A stretch of 29,547 bases of DNA from Chloroflexota bacterium (GCA_023381895.1 JAMCTA010000090.1:1-29547), one strand, 5' to 3'. Shown: positions 8,202-16,971, numbered from the stretch's first letter. Translations and numbers: made by a program. The notes: a model not told the origin generated them from the letters alone.

Positions 8202-8219
8202 CGTACGGCTGATCGACCG

Positions 8220-9317
8220 TTAGGACGCGGATTCATCAGCGAACAATAATTGCTCCTGGCGCAGTCCTACCGGCTGCTGAACCGCCGCCATGGCGGTTTC
8301 AACGACGCGTGCCGATGGACCGACAAAGAACAGGTACTCGTGGTTGCGCAGGTGTGAGATACGACCGACCTTCTGCCCTGAGGGATTGAAGATGCCGATC
8401 TGCGCGCCGACATAGCGCTTGAAGTCAACGGCGACGGAGGCCAGGTAGCCGCGTTGCCTCAGCAGGCCTTCAATTGCTGCCGTGTGCAGGTACCCCTCAT
8501 TATTAAAGGAGACCAACAGATACTTGGCACGCACATTGGCGATGAGGTCGGCGAAGGCCTTGTAGATCTCATTTTTTCTGTTGTAGCGGCTCTTGATCTC
8601 CCGGCAGTCCAACCGCTTGCGAGCAACGCCGTAGGTCTCTGGCTGGTCGTTGCGGACTAACGTCTCCCAGATGTGATAGTTGGAAAAGTAGGAGTGTTGG
8701 TTGTAGGGCGGGTCGATGTACACGAGGTCGACATCATCCAACTCCCGCGCCAGATCATTGGCGTCGCGGCGGAACACTCTGCCCGTTCCCGGGAGCAACT
8801 CGGGCAACCGAAGGTCAAGTGGCTGGTAGGATCGCGCCGCCCAATCCTTCAGGTAAGCCATTTGCAAGCCGGTGGTGGAGTCCACACGGTCGGCGGCTAG
8901 GAGCAGGCTCGTCAACAGGATGGCCCGCTCCTCATCGCTCTCGGCAATGCGATCGATCTCCGGACGGATGGCGTCGATCTTGGCGCCATTGTGCGGCTGA
9001 AAGTAGCGCGCTTCCTCGCAGAAGGTGTGGGTGACGTAGCCGGGTTGGGGCGGCAGCGCCTGCAAATGGGCCAGCAGCGCCAGCAGACGGTTGCGGTCGA
9101 TCGTCCGGGCATCAGCCTGGATGTAAGCGCGTCCCAGGACTTCGCTGTAGCTGGCGAGGTCGTTGCACACAACATAGAAGCCCTTGGACTTTAGCGCCTG
9201 ACCCACCCGTGTCGTCCCCGCGAACAGGTCGCAGACGCGACGCACATCAGGCAGCGCCGCCACAATCGAAGCGATTTGAGGGACAATAACACGCTTGGAG
9301 CCGATATACTTAATCAC
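8220..9317 (-). CDS. D12-class adenine-N6 DNA methyltransferase of a type II R-M system
   Basis: This 365-residue enzyme transfers a methyl group from AdoMet to adenine N6 in a specific site. The N-terminus IKYIGSKR is the usual opening of the D12 family. Motif I is DLFAGTTRVGQAL (residues 30-42) and catalytic motif IV is DPPYN near residue 206; the motif order is that of alpha-class enzymes, with the target-recognition region between. The C-terminal part (FKRYVGAQIGIFNPSG, LRNHEYLFFVG) is shared with the broken paralogue. It starts at GTG 9317, only 9 nt after the endonuclease gene, so the two are co-transcribed. The target sequence cannot be inferred. Confidence 0.9.
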   Translation of the reverse strand: MIKYIGSKRVIVPQIASIVAALPDVRRVCDLFAGTTRVGQALKSKGFYVVCNDLASYSEVLGRAYIQADARTIDRNRLLALLAHLQALPPQPGYVTHTFCEEARYFQPHNGAKIDAIRPEIDRIAESDEERAILLTSLLLAADRVDSTTGLQMAYLKDWAARSYQPLDLRLPELLPGTGRVFRRDANDLARELDDVDLVYIDPPYNQHSYFSNYHIWETLVRNDQPETYGVARKRLDCREIKSRYNRKNEIYKAFADLIANVRAKYLLVSFNNEGYLHTAAIEGLLRQRGYLASVAVDFKRYVGAQIGIFNPSGQKVGRISHLRNHEYLFFVGPSARVVETAMAAVQQPVGLRQEQLLFADESAS

Positions 9318-9326
9318 GCCAGCTTC

Positions 9327-10172
9327 TCAAGGCTCTCTGAGGCTTCTTGGTAGTTCCTGTCCAGTGAGTAGGAATCTTGACAACATGCGGAACATCGCAA
9401 CGTACTCCGAGCGGCAGGAAGCCAGCCGCATTGTAAACGCGCGAAACGCGTCACCAAGTCTGATGGATTGTTGGTGAAACGACGGGTGGTACTTGTTCCT
9501 ATACTGCACGAAAGCGTCAGACGTGACAACGTTCAGAGAGCAATTTGTATAGCGCGGTGCTATCTCTAAGTATTCGAGTACCTGGAATGACAGACGCTCG
9601 TGAGCATTCCCATCGACACTCGATTCGTCAGAGCTCTTAGCATACTTGTACTCGAAGAGCATCTTCTCAATGAGGACACCGTCGTGCACTAATACGATGG
9701 TAAAATCAAATTTCGTTGTCTTGCCAGCGTATAATTTGGGATAGTTTTCTCCCCAATACAGCCGCGAGTCCTCGCGCGACGGAGGAGCGAACTTGAGCAG
9801 TCGATCTCCCAGGTGTGATTCCAGGAGCTCTGAAACCTCGAAACTGCGCTGCAGCCAAGCCGGAGGAAAATACTCGCTCGTCACGGGGTATGCCTCAGCC
9901 CGAGGCACAGCGTTGATGGGGATATACATTTGTGTCCCAATAGACCGATTGGACACCTCAAGCGCTCGTTGATTTGAAGTCTGAACCTGGCGAATCTCGG
10001 TCCAAGGCCTATGTAACTCGAAGAAACTACGCCACGTTTCACCGACGGCCTTTTCGAATCCCGCTCCCTCACGGCGGGAACCGGCAGGGGTTCCAGCAGT
10101 CGACGCGCCTCCAATCACCTGCAGCAACTGTTCCGCGAGCGAATCTAACGGAACAACTGGAGGTGCGTCCAC
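9327..10172 (-). CDS. Probable type II restriction endonuclease partnered with the adjacent methyltransferase
   Basis: This 281-residue protein is not one I can assign to a named specificity. The likely PD-(D/E)XK core is visible: KLYAGKTTKFDFTIVL supplies an acidic residue on a strand, followed after about 12 residues by MLFEYKYAK, the E-x-K half. RLSFQVLEYLE lies downstream. The gene is immediately upstream of, and co-directional with, the D12 methyltransferase. The decayed second copy has the same order, which supports a restriction role. Codon usage is visibly AT-richer than neighbouring genes, consistent with horizontal acquisition. The start is GTG 10172 with a GAGG site. Confidence 0.7.
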   Translation of the reverse strand: MDAPPVVPLDSLAEQLLQVIGGASTAGTPAGSRREGAGFEKAVGETWRSFFELHRPWTEIRQVQTSNQRALEVSNRSIGTQMYIPINAVPRAEAYPVTSEYFPPAWLQRSFEVSELLESHLGDRLLKFAPPSREDSRLYWGENYPKLYAGKTTKFDFTIVLVHDGVLIEKMLFEYKYAKSSDESSVDGNAHERLSFQVLEYLEIAPRYTNCSLNVVTSDAFVQYRNKYHPSFHQQSIRLGDAFRAFTMRLASCRSEYVAMFRMLSRFLLTGQELPRSLREP

Positions 10173-10322
10173 TGGTGTATTGCCTCACTGCCTCATGCTA
10201 ACGGTTCTTCCGTCGGTTGGCCAACTTCTTTGCCTGCCAAGCAATGCGCGTAGGGCCTGATATGCAGGCTGCATGTCCTCGCCTGCCCTCGGCTATGGGA
10301 ACCTATTCTCGGTCGTCTCCAA

Positions 10323-10767
10323 TCACCGCGTTCGCCTCTCCCCCGCCAGCGGCCACCGTGGGTAATACATCGCCCAGCCTTTGATGACCGAGTTGAGCGC
10401 CGTGATCAGGTCCTCTTGCGGGGCTGCGCGGTGCGCCCGGCGCGCTGCCACAACTCTGCTTAATGTCATTTGTCGGCCGCTTTGCTCGGTCGGACGCACA
10501 GCTTGAAGGGGAGGGGGTAGCCGTGCGCGTCTTTCCCGACCTTGGCGCGACCAGCGGGATGCTGGCGCACCGTGAAGCCGCGAAAGTGACCCCCCAGGGC
10601 CATCGACGGGATGGAGCGTGGGGGGGGTAACACGGGTCTTGCTGGCCTTCAAGGCGAGCCCTCGGGTGCCGAGCCACTCCTCAGCGATGGCCCGTGCCCG
10701 CTCAATCCCTTATGGGTGGGGGCAGGATCACGAAGTTGTCGGCGTAGTAGTCCGTTACTCCTCTTCT
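10323..10767 (-). pseudogene. Decayed group II intron reverse transcriptase/maturase fragment
   Basis: Reading the minus strand across three frames recovers, in order, the RT active-site region DYYADNFVILPP (normally YADD), then ERARAIAEEWLGTRGLALK with KTRVTPPTLHPVDGP, then FRGFTVRQHPAGRAK and YPLPFKLCVRPSKAA, and finally the maturase-domain segment APQEDLITALNSVIKGWAMY. These are hallmarks of bacterial group II intron proteins. Stops and at least three frame changes interrupt it, the RT5 aspartate is replaced by Asn, and the N-terminal half is missing. I found no recognisable intron domain V downstream. It is a dead mobile-element relic. Confidence 0.8.
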
Positions 10768-10797
10768 GGCCGGTACTCGCAGGCTTCCCAAAAGGAG

Positions 10798-10826
10798 ATC
10801 CCTCTCCCGCGTGGCGGGCGAGGGAT
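10798..10826. repeat. Imperfect inverted repeat (13-bp arms)
   Basis: The arms ATCCCTCTCCCGC and GCGGGCGAGGGAT pair with one mismatch around a GTG loop. A second shorter dyad (GATGCC/GGCATC, 10823-10859) overlaps it. It lies in noncoding sequence between the RT relic and the binding-protein gene, and may be element debris. Confidence 0.45.
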
Positions 10827-10950
10827 GCCAGAGGCAGGATGAGGGACCGTCAGGCATCAGTCAAATCACGGGTAACGCGCTACTAGATCAAGAGCGCACT
10901 GACCGGCGCCGCTCCAGCTCAGACGGGCAGGCGTGATTTCATGTTCCTCA

Positions 10951-12402
10951 CTAACCCTTGATAGCCAGCTGGTACGCTGCATTTACCCCCTGCGTCACCT
11001 GCTGCAGTGCCGGTGTCGGGTCTAGCTGCAAATTCATCACCTGTCCCTGCGCTTTGCCGAGAGCATTCCAGAGATCCTGCGCCGCGATCGTGACGGGGCG
11101 GTTCCACGCCTTCGGGAGAATGGAGACGAACTGGGCGAAATGCTCGTTGTTCTTCAGGAACTGCTGATACGTGGTGCTCGCTAACGCTGCCTTCGTTGCG
11201 GGAATGGTGAACGTAGCGAGGCAAAAGATCAGCGACCCTTCAGGACCGCAGCCGTACTGAACCCATTGGTAGCTCTCGTCAGGATGTGACGCCTGCCTCG
11301 GCACGGTGAATGAGAAGCCTCCGGCCATAGAGCCTCCTGGCCCAGTAGGGCTGGGAAGCGGCGTCAGGGTGAAGCGAAGGTCCGGCTTGTATGCCGTCAC
11401 CAAAGGGAGAGCTCCGCTGACGTTGTAGGTCATCGCCAATCGACCAGTAAAGAAGGGGTTGTTCACTGGCCCGCTCGGCTGGGACTGAAAGAACTTCGTG
11501 ACGTTCCCTTGCCCCCACCGCTTGGCATAGCCCTGAATATACGTGAAGGCTGCGTCGCACGGTGCGGTGTCAGCGGTGCACTTGTGCTGCTGAGCATCCC
11601 AAAAGTGCCCGCCGAAGTCGACGAGCCAGACTTCCGGCAAGCCTTGCGCATACGCCGGCCAGAAGCCAAGCTGCGTAATGCCCGCCGCGGTATTCATCTT
11701 CGTCAGTTGATCTGTCCAGTTCAGCAGCTCAGTGGTGGTCTGCGGTGGCTTGCTAGGGTCGAGTCCGCTCTGTTGGACCGTGTCGTTGTTGATCCAGAGC
11801 AGACGAGCATCGGTTTCGAAAGGTAGTGCCCACTGCTTTCCTCTCCACGTCACCTCATTCCACGTGAACGTGAGGTAGTCCTTTGCAGCGATTCCAGCCT
11901 TATCGTTATAGGGAGTGAGGTCAGTGAAAATGCCCTTGTGCGCATAGGTGGCGGTGAGAAAGCGATCAGCGTAGTAGCTATTCGGTGGTTGCCCTGCGGC
12001 AATGGCCGTGAGGAGCTGCTCCGACATCTGGTTACTGTAGGAGATGGTGACGAGTTGGACGACAATGTGAGGATGGGCCTTATGGAAGTCACGAGCCATT
12101 GCGGCCACCGCATTCCAGTGGCTTTTGTCAGCAGCGTGTGGATTGAAGGGCACCCAGAACTGAAGCAGCGTCTGGCCTGCTTTCACTGGAATGGCTGTCG
12201 GCTCGGGAGTAGCACGAGCTGAGGCTTCGGTTGTCGCACTCGTCGCTGCCTTGGCTGTTGTGGAGGAAGATGATGACGCCGTCTGGGCCGCCGTCCTCGA
12301 GCTGCTACATGCAGCAAGGAGGGTAGCTCCTGAGAGGGTCACTGCACCTCCTGCCAGCATCTTCAAGAAGCGGCGACGGGCGAGTGATGCTTGTGGAGGC
12401 AT
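10951..12402 (-). CDS. Orphan sugar-type ABC substrate-binding lipoprotein
   Basis: This 483-residue family 1 extracellular binding protein is of the type that serves oligosaccharide or glycerol-phosphate importers. The N-terminus has a twin-arginine-like ARRRFLK, a hydrophobic segment and a lipobox LLAAC with Cys at residue 32, then a Ser/Thr/Ala linker. The mature domain starts near residue 78 with TLLQFWVPFNPHAADKSHW. The central FFTGRLAMTYNVSG and the C-terminal YQWVQYGCGPEG are typical of this fold. No permease or ATPase is adjacent, so it may work with components elsewhere. ATG 12402 follows a strong AGGGGAAGGA ribosome site. A 14-nt dyad lies just upstream. Confidence 0.87.
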   Translation of the reverse strand: MPPQASLARRRFLKMLAGGAVTLSGATLLAACSSSRTAAQTASSSSSTTAKAATSATTEASARATPEPTAIPVKAGQTLLQFWVPFNPHAADKSHWNAVAAMARDFHKAHPHIVVQLVTISYSNQMSEQLLTAIAAGQPPNSYYADRFLTATYAHKGIFTDLTPYNDKAGIAAKDYLTFTWNEVTWRGKQWALPFETDARLLWINNDTVQQSGLDPSKPPQTTTELLNWTDQLTKMNTAAGITQLGFWPAYAQGLPEVWLVDFGGHFWDAQQHKCTADTAPCDAAFTYIQGYAKRWGQGNVTKFFQSQPSGPVNNPFFTGRLAMTYNVSGALPLVTAYKPDLRFTLTPLPSPTGPGGSMAGGFSFTVPRQASHPDESYQWVQYGCGPEGSLIFCLATFTIPATKAALASTTYQQFLKNNEHFAQFVSILPKAWNRPVTIAAQDLWNALGKAQGQVMNLQLDPTPALQQVTQGVNAAYQLAIKG

Positions 12403-12422
12403 GGCGTCCTTCCCCTAAGTGA

Positions 12423-12436
12423 ACGACACATGTCGT
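12423..12436. promoter_or_regulatory. Perfect dyad, possible operator of the orphan binding-protein gene
   Basis: ACGACA-CA-TGTCGT is an exact 6+2+6 inverted repeat about 20 nt upstream of the minus-strand start at 12402. Position and symmetry suit a repressor site, but no regulator gene is near and chance cannot be excluded. Confidence 0.3.
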
Positions 12437-12665
12437 GTCACTCTGCTGGGCAGCCACCACCAGGGACGTGTACCGCGGTCCTCCCCTGGAGAATGCTGTA
12501 CCGGCGGCTACGTGTGAGTAGTATCGAAACCGTGAGCGAAGGCTCCGTGTCGCTACCAGGCAATACGTCATACCAAGCTGCCCATGCTACTATTGCGAAC
12601 TGTCCCGAAAATATCAAGAGGGTCACATACCAAACGGGCACGAATCGTGCTCTCCAGCACATTCA

Positions 12666-13646
12666 ATGGCAACGCAGCAGTCAAGTCCACCACCCGCTGC
12701 CGTGATCGACATCGGCAGCGCGACAGTCCACTTGCTCGCCACCGCTTGGGAGCCCAACGGCAAGCTCCTACCGATCGCTGAAGCGAGCGAGCGCCCGCTC
12801 TTGGGCAGTGCCATCTCTGCTACTGGTGAGCTGCCTGCGGCCGTCGTGGCCCTGGTGGCAAGCCAGCTCCAAGAACTGGTCAAGCTAGCTCACCAGCACG
12901 GATGCAAGACCATCATCGTCGTCGCCACTGAGGCTGTGCGCAGCGCCAGGAATGCCGGCTCTGCCTCTGCAACGTGGGAGGCTGCTACGGGCATCCCCGT
13001 CACGATCCTTACGCCAGCCGAGGAAACCGCCCTCGCGGTCGCTGGTGCGCTCGGCGCGTACCCGCAGTCCGGCATGCTCTTCGCAGACTCCGGCGGTGGC
13101 AGCACACAGGTCGCCGTCGTCGCCCAGGGCGCGATCACGTATCAGGCCACCCTTCCCCTCGGGGCGGCGACGTTGACCGAGCGTTACTTCCTGCACGACC
13201 CCCCAGAAGAGGGGGAGTGGGCTGCTGCCCGGGCGGCAGTTGCTGAGCGGCTCGTGCCGCTACCTCTAGTGTCTCCATCCCTGCCCGCCGTCGCTACCGG
13301 CGGATCAGCGATCACCCTCGCCATGATTCCGTGCCCTGGCTGCTCCAACGAGGCGCTCACACGCCGGGGTGTCGCTCTCGCCTGCCTCTTCTTGCAACGC
13401 TGGCCCAGCGCGCGTAGCGCGACCCAGCTCACCCTACCTCCAGAACGTGCCCGCATCGCTCCCGCCGGCGCCCTCATCTGGCAGGAGATCATCCGCTGGT
13501 CCAGGCACGATGTCTGGCGGGTAAGCCGGGCCGGACTGCGTGAGGGTGTCCTCACCGCATGGTTTCGCACCGGAGAGCGCTGGCTCGAGGACGTCCGTGA
13601 AAAAGGCGGGGGCCCGTACCCTGTTAGTGACGTACCGGTACCATAG
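12666..13646 (+). CDS. Ppx/GppA family phosphatase (exopolyphosphatase-like)
   Basis: This 326-residue member of the ASKHA superfamily would hydrolyse terminal phosphate from polyphosphate or from pppGpp. Diagnostic segments are the phosphate-1 loop VIDIGSATVHLLA (residues 13-25), VVATEAVRSARN, ILTPAEETALAV, the phosphate-2 loop FADSGGGSTQVAV, LPLGAATLTERY and AVATGGSAITLA. It has the two-domain core without the C-terminal HD-like extension of the long E. coli-type enzymes. It is the first gene of a cluster with a ROK kinase and PPK1, which points to polyphosphate turnover as its role. ATG 12666 lacks a strong ribosome site. Confidence 0.88.
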   Translation: MATQQSSPPPAAVIDIGSATVHLLATAWEPNGKLLPIAEASERPLLGSAISATGELPAAVVALVASQLQELVKLAHQHGCKTIIVVATEAVRSARNAGSASATWEAATGIPVTILTPAEETALAVAGALGAYPQSGMLFADSGGGSTQVAVVAQGAITYQATLPLGAATLTERYFLHDPPEEGEWAAARAAVAERLVPLPLVSPSLPAVATGGSAITLAMIPCPGCSNEALTRRGVALACLFLQRWPSARSATQLTLPPERARIAPAGALIWQEIIRWSRHDVWRVSRAGLREGVLTAWFRTGERWLEDVREKGGGPYPVSDVPVP

Positions 13647-13695
13647 AGTAGATCAGTTCCACCCCATCCACACCACCAGTGAAGGAGAAGAGAGT

Positions 13696-14679
13696 GTGAG
13701 CAACATACCATCAGACATCGTCGTTGGCATCGACCTCGGGGGAACCAAAGTGCTGATCGGATTGGTAGGCCCCGATAACAGCGTCCTGAGCCGCTACAAA
13801 GCACCGACGCGTGAGCATCACCAGCCAGATGAGCTGCTCAAGGCCATAGCTGCCGGCGTACACGAAGCGGCGAAGAAGGCCAATGTTCCTTGGGAAGCGA
13901 TTCGTGCTGCGGGCATGGGGATCCCCGGACCGATCGACGCAGCGACGGGCGTCGTGAAGCTGGCGCCTAACCTCGGCTGGAGCAACGTTCCGGTCAGAGA
14001 AGTGCTCGAGCGTGAGCTTGGTCTCCCCGTCGGCATCGACAACGATGTGCGTGTGGCCACGCTGAGCGAGTTTCAGCTTGGCGCAGGTCGCGGGCATCAG
14101 CGCGTCGTGAGCTTCTTTGTAGGCACAGGCATCGGCGGTGGCCTCGTGCTCGATGGCCAGGTCTACCACGGGGCCCACAACGCCGCGGGAGAGATCGGCC
14201 ACACCTTCGTCAAGGCCGGTGGCCCCTTGTGTAGCGCTGGACACAAGGGCTGCCTCGAAGCGATGGCGAGCCGCACGGCCATTCAGCGTGACATCGTCGC
14301 TGCTGCCAAGAAGGGCAAGGCAACCGCGCTCAAGAACATCGCCGGAAAAGACCTCGCGGAGATCAAGAGTGGTGACCTGGCAGAAGCGCTAGAACGTAAT
14401 GACAAGCTGACCAAAAGGGTGGTGCGCCGTGCCGCCCACTACGTCGGCTACGGCATCGCCTCGGCAGTCAATCTGCTCGACCCTGAGATCATCATTCTCG
14501 GTGGAGGAGTGGTCGAGGCGCTCGGAGACACCTTTATGAACTGGGCCATTGAGCGCGCCCGTCCCAACATCATCGCGAGTGACGCCCGTGCTGTGGCAAT
14601 TATTCGTGCCGAGCTGGGTGACGATGCCGGCATGCTCGGCGCCGCACTCGTCGCGCGCTCGGTCCTGACGCACAGTTGA
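13696..14679 (+). CDS. ROK family sugar kinase (glucokinase-like)
   Basis: This 327-residue protein would phosphorylate glucose or a related sugar. It has the ATP phosphate-1 loop GIDLGGTKVLIG, GIPGPIDAATG, the sugar-binding IDNDVRVATLSE, GTGIGGGLVLDG, and the AGEIGH sequence before the ROK zinc motif. That motif, normally CxCGxxGCxE, reads CSAGHKGCLE here, so the middle Cys is Ala. GTG 13696 was chosen because GAAGGAGAAGAGA precedes it and the GIDLGGTK loop then starts near residue 10; the frame is open further upstream. Sitting between a Ppx-like phosphatase and PPK1, it could use polyphosphate as donor, although the motif layout is that of ATP-dependent ROK enzymes. Confidence 0.85.
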   Translation: MSNIPSDIVVGIDLGGTKVLIGLVGPDNSVLSRYKAPTREHHQPDELLKAIAAGVHEAAKKANVPWEAIRAAGMGIPGPIDAATGVVKLAPNLGWSNVPVREVLERELGLPVGIDNDVRVATLSEFQLGAGRGHQRVVSFFVGTGIGGGLVLDGQVYHGAHNAAGEIGHTFVKAGGPLCSAGHKGCLEAMASRTAIQRDIVAAAKKGKATALKNIAGKDLAEIKSGDLAEALERNDKLTKRVVRRAAHYVGYGIASAVNLLDPEIIILGGGVVEALGDTFMNWAIERARPNIIASDARAVAIIRAELGDDAGMLGAALVARSVLTHS

Positions 14680-14754
14680 CGGCAGTAGCCACTGCCAGCA
14701 ACACTACCCGCCAGCAAACGGTCACCATATCCATTCCCAGAAATTAGGTCAGCT

Positions 14755-16971
14755 ATGCAGAACATCGATATCCACACCGACCATGAGCATCACGGTGGCA
14801 AGAGCCCCGCCTTGATCGAGGTGCCCGCTCTCGCAGCGAGTGCGCTGCGCGTGCCACCACTTGTTCGCCCCGATGCGATTCCGGAGTCACGCTACTTCAA
14901 TCCAGAGCTTGCCTGGCTCGAGTTCAACCACCGCGTCCTCGAAGAAGCCGCTGACCTCAGCCATCCCCTACTCGAACGGGTAAAGTTCCTCTCTATCTTT
15001 CACTCCAACCTCGACGAGTTCTTTATGATTCGCGTCGCCGGCCTGCTTGAGCAGGTGCGGGCTGGCCTTTCTGGCTCCTCGCTGGACCGCCTGAGCAGCA
15101 CAGAACAGCTCGCTGCTCTCCGGCTCAACGTTGACGCGCTCCTCGAAGCGCAGACCACCCTCTGGCGGGATCGCCTACTGCCCGAGCTCGCCAGCCACGG
15201 TATCTTCCTGCTCGACTACAACGCCCTCGACGGCAATCAGCGCGAGACGGCGCAGCACTTCTTCGAGCATGAGGTCTTCCCGGTCCTCACACCGCTCGCC
15301 ATCGATCCCGGCCACCCCTTCCCGCACATCTCCAATCTCAGTCTCAACCTAGCCGTAGTCGTGCGTGATCCCGTACGCGGCGACCTCCTCGCTCGCGTCA
15401 AGGTGCCAGACATCTTGCCGCGCCTCGTTACCATACCGTCGCCTGAGCACGCCAGCCCGGGCTCCAGTTGCTTCGTCTGGCTCGAGCAGCTCATTGCGGC
15501 GCATCTCGACGCACTCTTCCCCGGGCTCGAAGTCCAGGGCTGCTATGTGTTCCGTGTCACGCGTGATGCGGACATGGAGATTCTTGAAGACGAAGCAGAA
15601 GACCTCCTCCGCACCGTCGAACAGAGCCTGCGCCAGCGACACTTCGGCTCAGCGGTCCGTCTCGAACTCGAGCAATCCACACCCGAGAGCCTCGGAGCGT
15701 TGCTCACCTCCCATCTCGAGGTTGGTCCGGAGGACGTCTACCGTGGCACGGGCCCTTTCGGACTGAGCGACCTGATGAGTTTGGCGAGCCTCGAGCGCCC
15801 GGAGCTCAAAGATCCGCCGCTCCAGCCATCTGTTCCACCAGTGCTCCAGAACACCGCCGATCTCTTCGCGGCAGTGCGCCACAGTGATGTGCTACTGCAC
15901 CACCCCTACGACTCTTTCGCTCCCGTGCTCCAGTTCATCGAGAATGCTGCCAACGACCCTGGCGTGCTCGCCATCAAGGGCACGCTCTACCGCATCGGAC
16001 ACAACTCTCCTCTCGTCCGCTCCCTCATTCGCGCTCGGGAAAATGGCAAGCAGGTCGCTGTGCTCGTGGAGCTAAAGGCCCGCTTCGATGAGGAGAACAA
16101 CATCGAGTGGGCCCGGGCACTGGAGGATGCTGGCGTGCACGTGGTCTACGGCCTCATCGGCTTGAAGACGCACTGCAAAGTGTTCCTCGTCGTGCGCCGC
16201 GAAGGAGATGGCATCAGCCGCTACGTCCATCTGGGCACGGGGAACTACAATCCCAGCACCGCCCGCGTCTACACCGATCTCGGGCTGCTCTCCTGCCGCC
16301 CCGAATTCGGAGAGGATGTCACCGATCTCTTCAACTCTCTGACGGGCTACTCTCGCCAGCGCCACTACCGATCGATCCTCGTCGCTCCTGTGAGCCTGCG
16401 CCGCACGATCGAGAAGAAAGTGGAACGGGAGATCGAGCACGCCAAGGCAGGACGTCCGGCTCGCCTTTTCCTCAAGATGAACACGTTCCAGGATCACCCC
16501 TTCGCCGATCTCATCTATCGCGCCGCTGCCGAAGGGGTACAGATCGATCTCGTCGTCCGTGGCATCTGCATCGTCCGTCCTAACCTGCCGGAGGCGGAAG
16601 GGCGTATCCGTGTCATCAGCATCGTGGGTCGTTTCCTGGAGCACAGCCGGGCTTTCTATTTCCTCAACGGCGGAGAGGAGGAGCTCTATCTCGGTAGTGC
16701 CGACCTCATGCCGCGAAACCTCGACCGGCGCGTTGAAGTCGTATTCCCCGTCCAGGATCCCGCGATGCGCACGTTCCTCAAAGATCAGGTGCTGGAGCTC
16801 TACCTTCAGGACAACGTGAAGGCCCGGCTGCTCCGCGGCGATGGGTCGTACGAGCGTCTCACCGCTCGGGATGGGGAAGGGGCGATCAGCGTGCAAGATG
16901 TGCTCCTCGAGCGGGCGCACAAGGGATCAAAGCAAGGAGTCCACTTTCACGCCCTGCCAGCCACGGGATGA
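14755..16971 (+). CDS. ppk1: Polyphosphate kinase 1
   Basis: This 738-residue enzyme reversibly polymerises the gamma phosphate of ATP into polyphosphate at the membrane. The length is normal for PPK1. The N-terminal domain shows YFNPELAWLEFNHRVLEEA and SIFHSNLDEFFMIRVAGL. The catalytic part has HPYDSFAPVLQFIENA, VLVELKARFDEENNIEWA, KTHCKVFLVVRREG with the presumed phosphorylated His at residue 473, YVHLGTGNYNPSTARVYTDL, and RFLEHSRAFYF with the second conserved His at residue 630. It closes the cluster of polyphosphate-related genes 75 nt after the ROK kinase. ATG 14755 lacks a consensus ribosome site. Confidence 0.97.
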   Translation: MQNIDIHTDHEHHGGKSPALIEVPALAASALRVPPLVRPDAIPESRYFNPELAWLEFNHRVLEEAADLSHPLLERVKFLSIFHSNLDEFFMIRVAGLLEQVRAGLSGSSLDRLSSTEQLAALRLNVDALLEAQTTLWRDRLLPELASHGIFLLDYNALDGNQRETAQHFFEHEVFPVLTPLAIDPGHPFPHISNLSLNLAVVVRDPVRGDLLARVKVPDILPRLVTIPSPEHASPGSSCFVWLEQLIAAHLDALFPGLEVQGCYVFRVTRDADMEILEDEAEDLLRTVEQSLRQRHFGSAVRLELEQSTPESLGALLTSHLEVGPEDVYRGTGPFGLSDLMSLASLERPELKDPPLQPSVPPVLQNTADLFAAVRHSDVLLHHPYDSFAPVLQFIENAANDPGVLAIKGTLYRIGHNSPLVRSLIRARENGKQVAVLVELKARFDEENNIEWARALEDAGVHVVYGLIGLKTHCKVFLVVRREGDGISRYVHLGTGNYNPSTARVYTDLGLLSCRPEFGEDVTDLFNSLTGYSRQRHYRSILVAPVSLRRTIEKKVEREIEHAKAGRPARLFLKMNTFQDHPFADLIYRAAAEGVQIDLVVRGICIVRPNLPEAEGRIRVISIVGRFLEHSRAFYFLNGGEEELYLGSADLMPRNLDRRVEVVFPVQDPAMRTFLKDQVLELYLQDNVKARLLRGDGSYERLTARDGEGAISVQDVLLERAHKGSKQGVHFHALPATG

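Noticed and set aside
10611..10886. Plus-strand frames in the RT relic region
   Set aside because: The minus strand explains this sequence as a decayed reverse transcriptase, so the plus frames are shadows.
14681..14696. Short hairpin GGCAGT/ACTGCC between the ROK kinase and ppk1
   Set aside because: Only 6 bp with no T-tract; too weak to call a terminator inside a likely operon.
16072..16920. 282-codon minus-strand frame opposite ppk1
   Set aside because: It mirrors conserved PPK1 codons and shows no independent family features.
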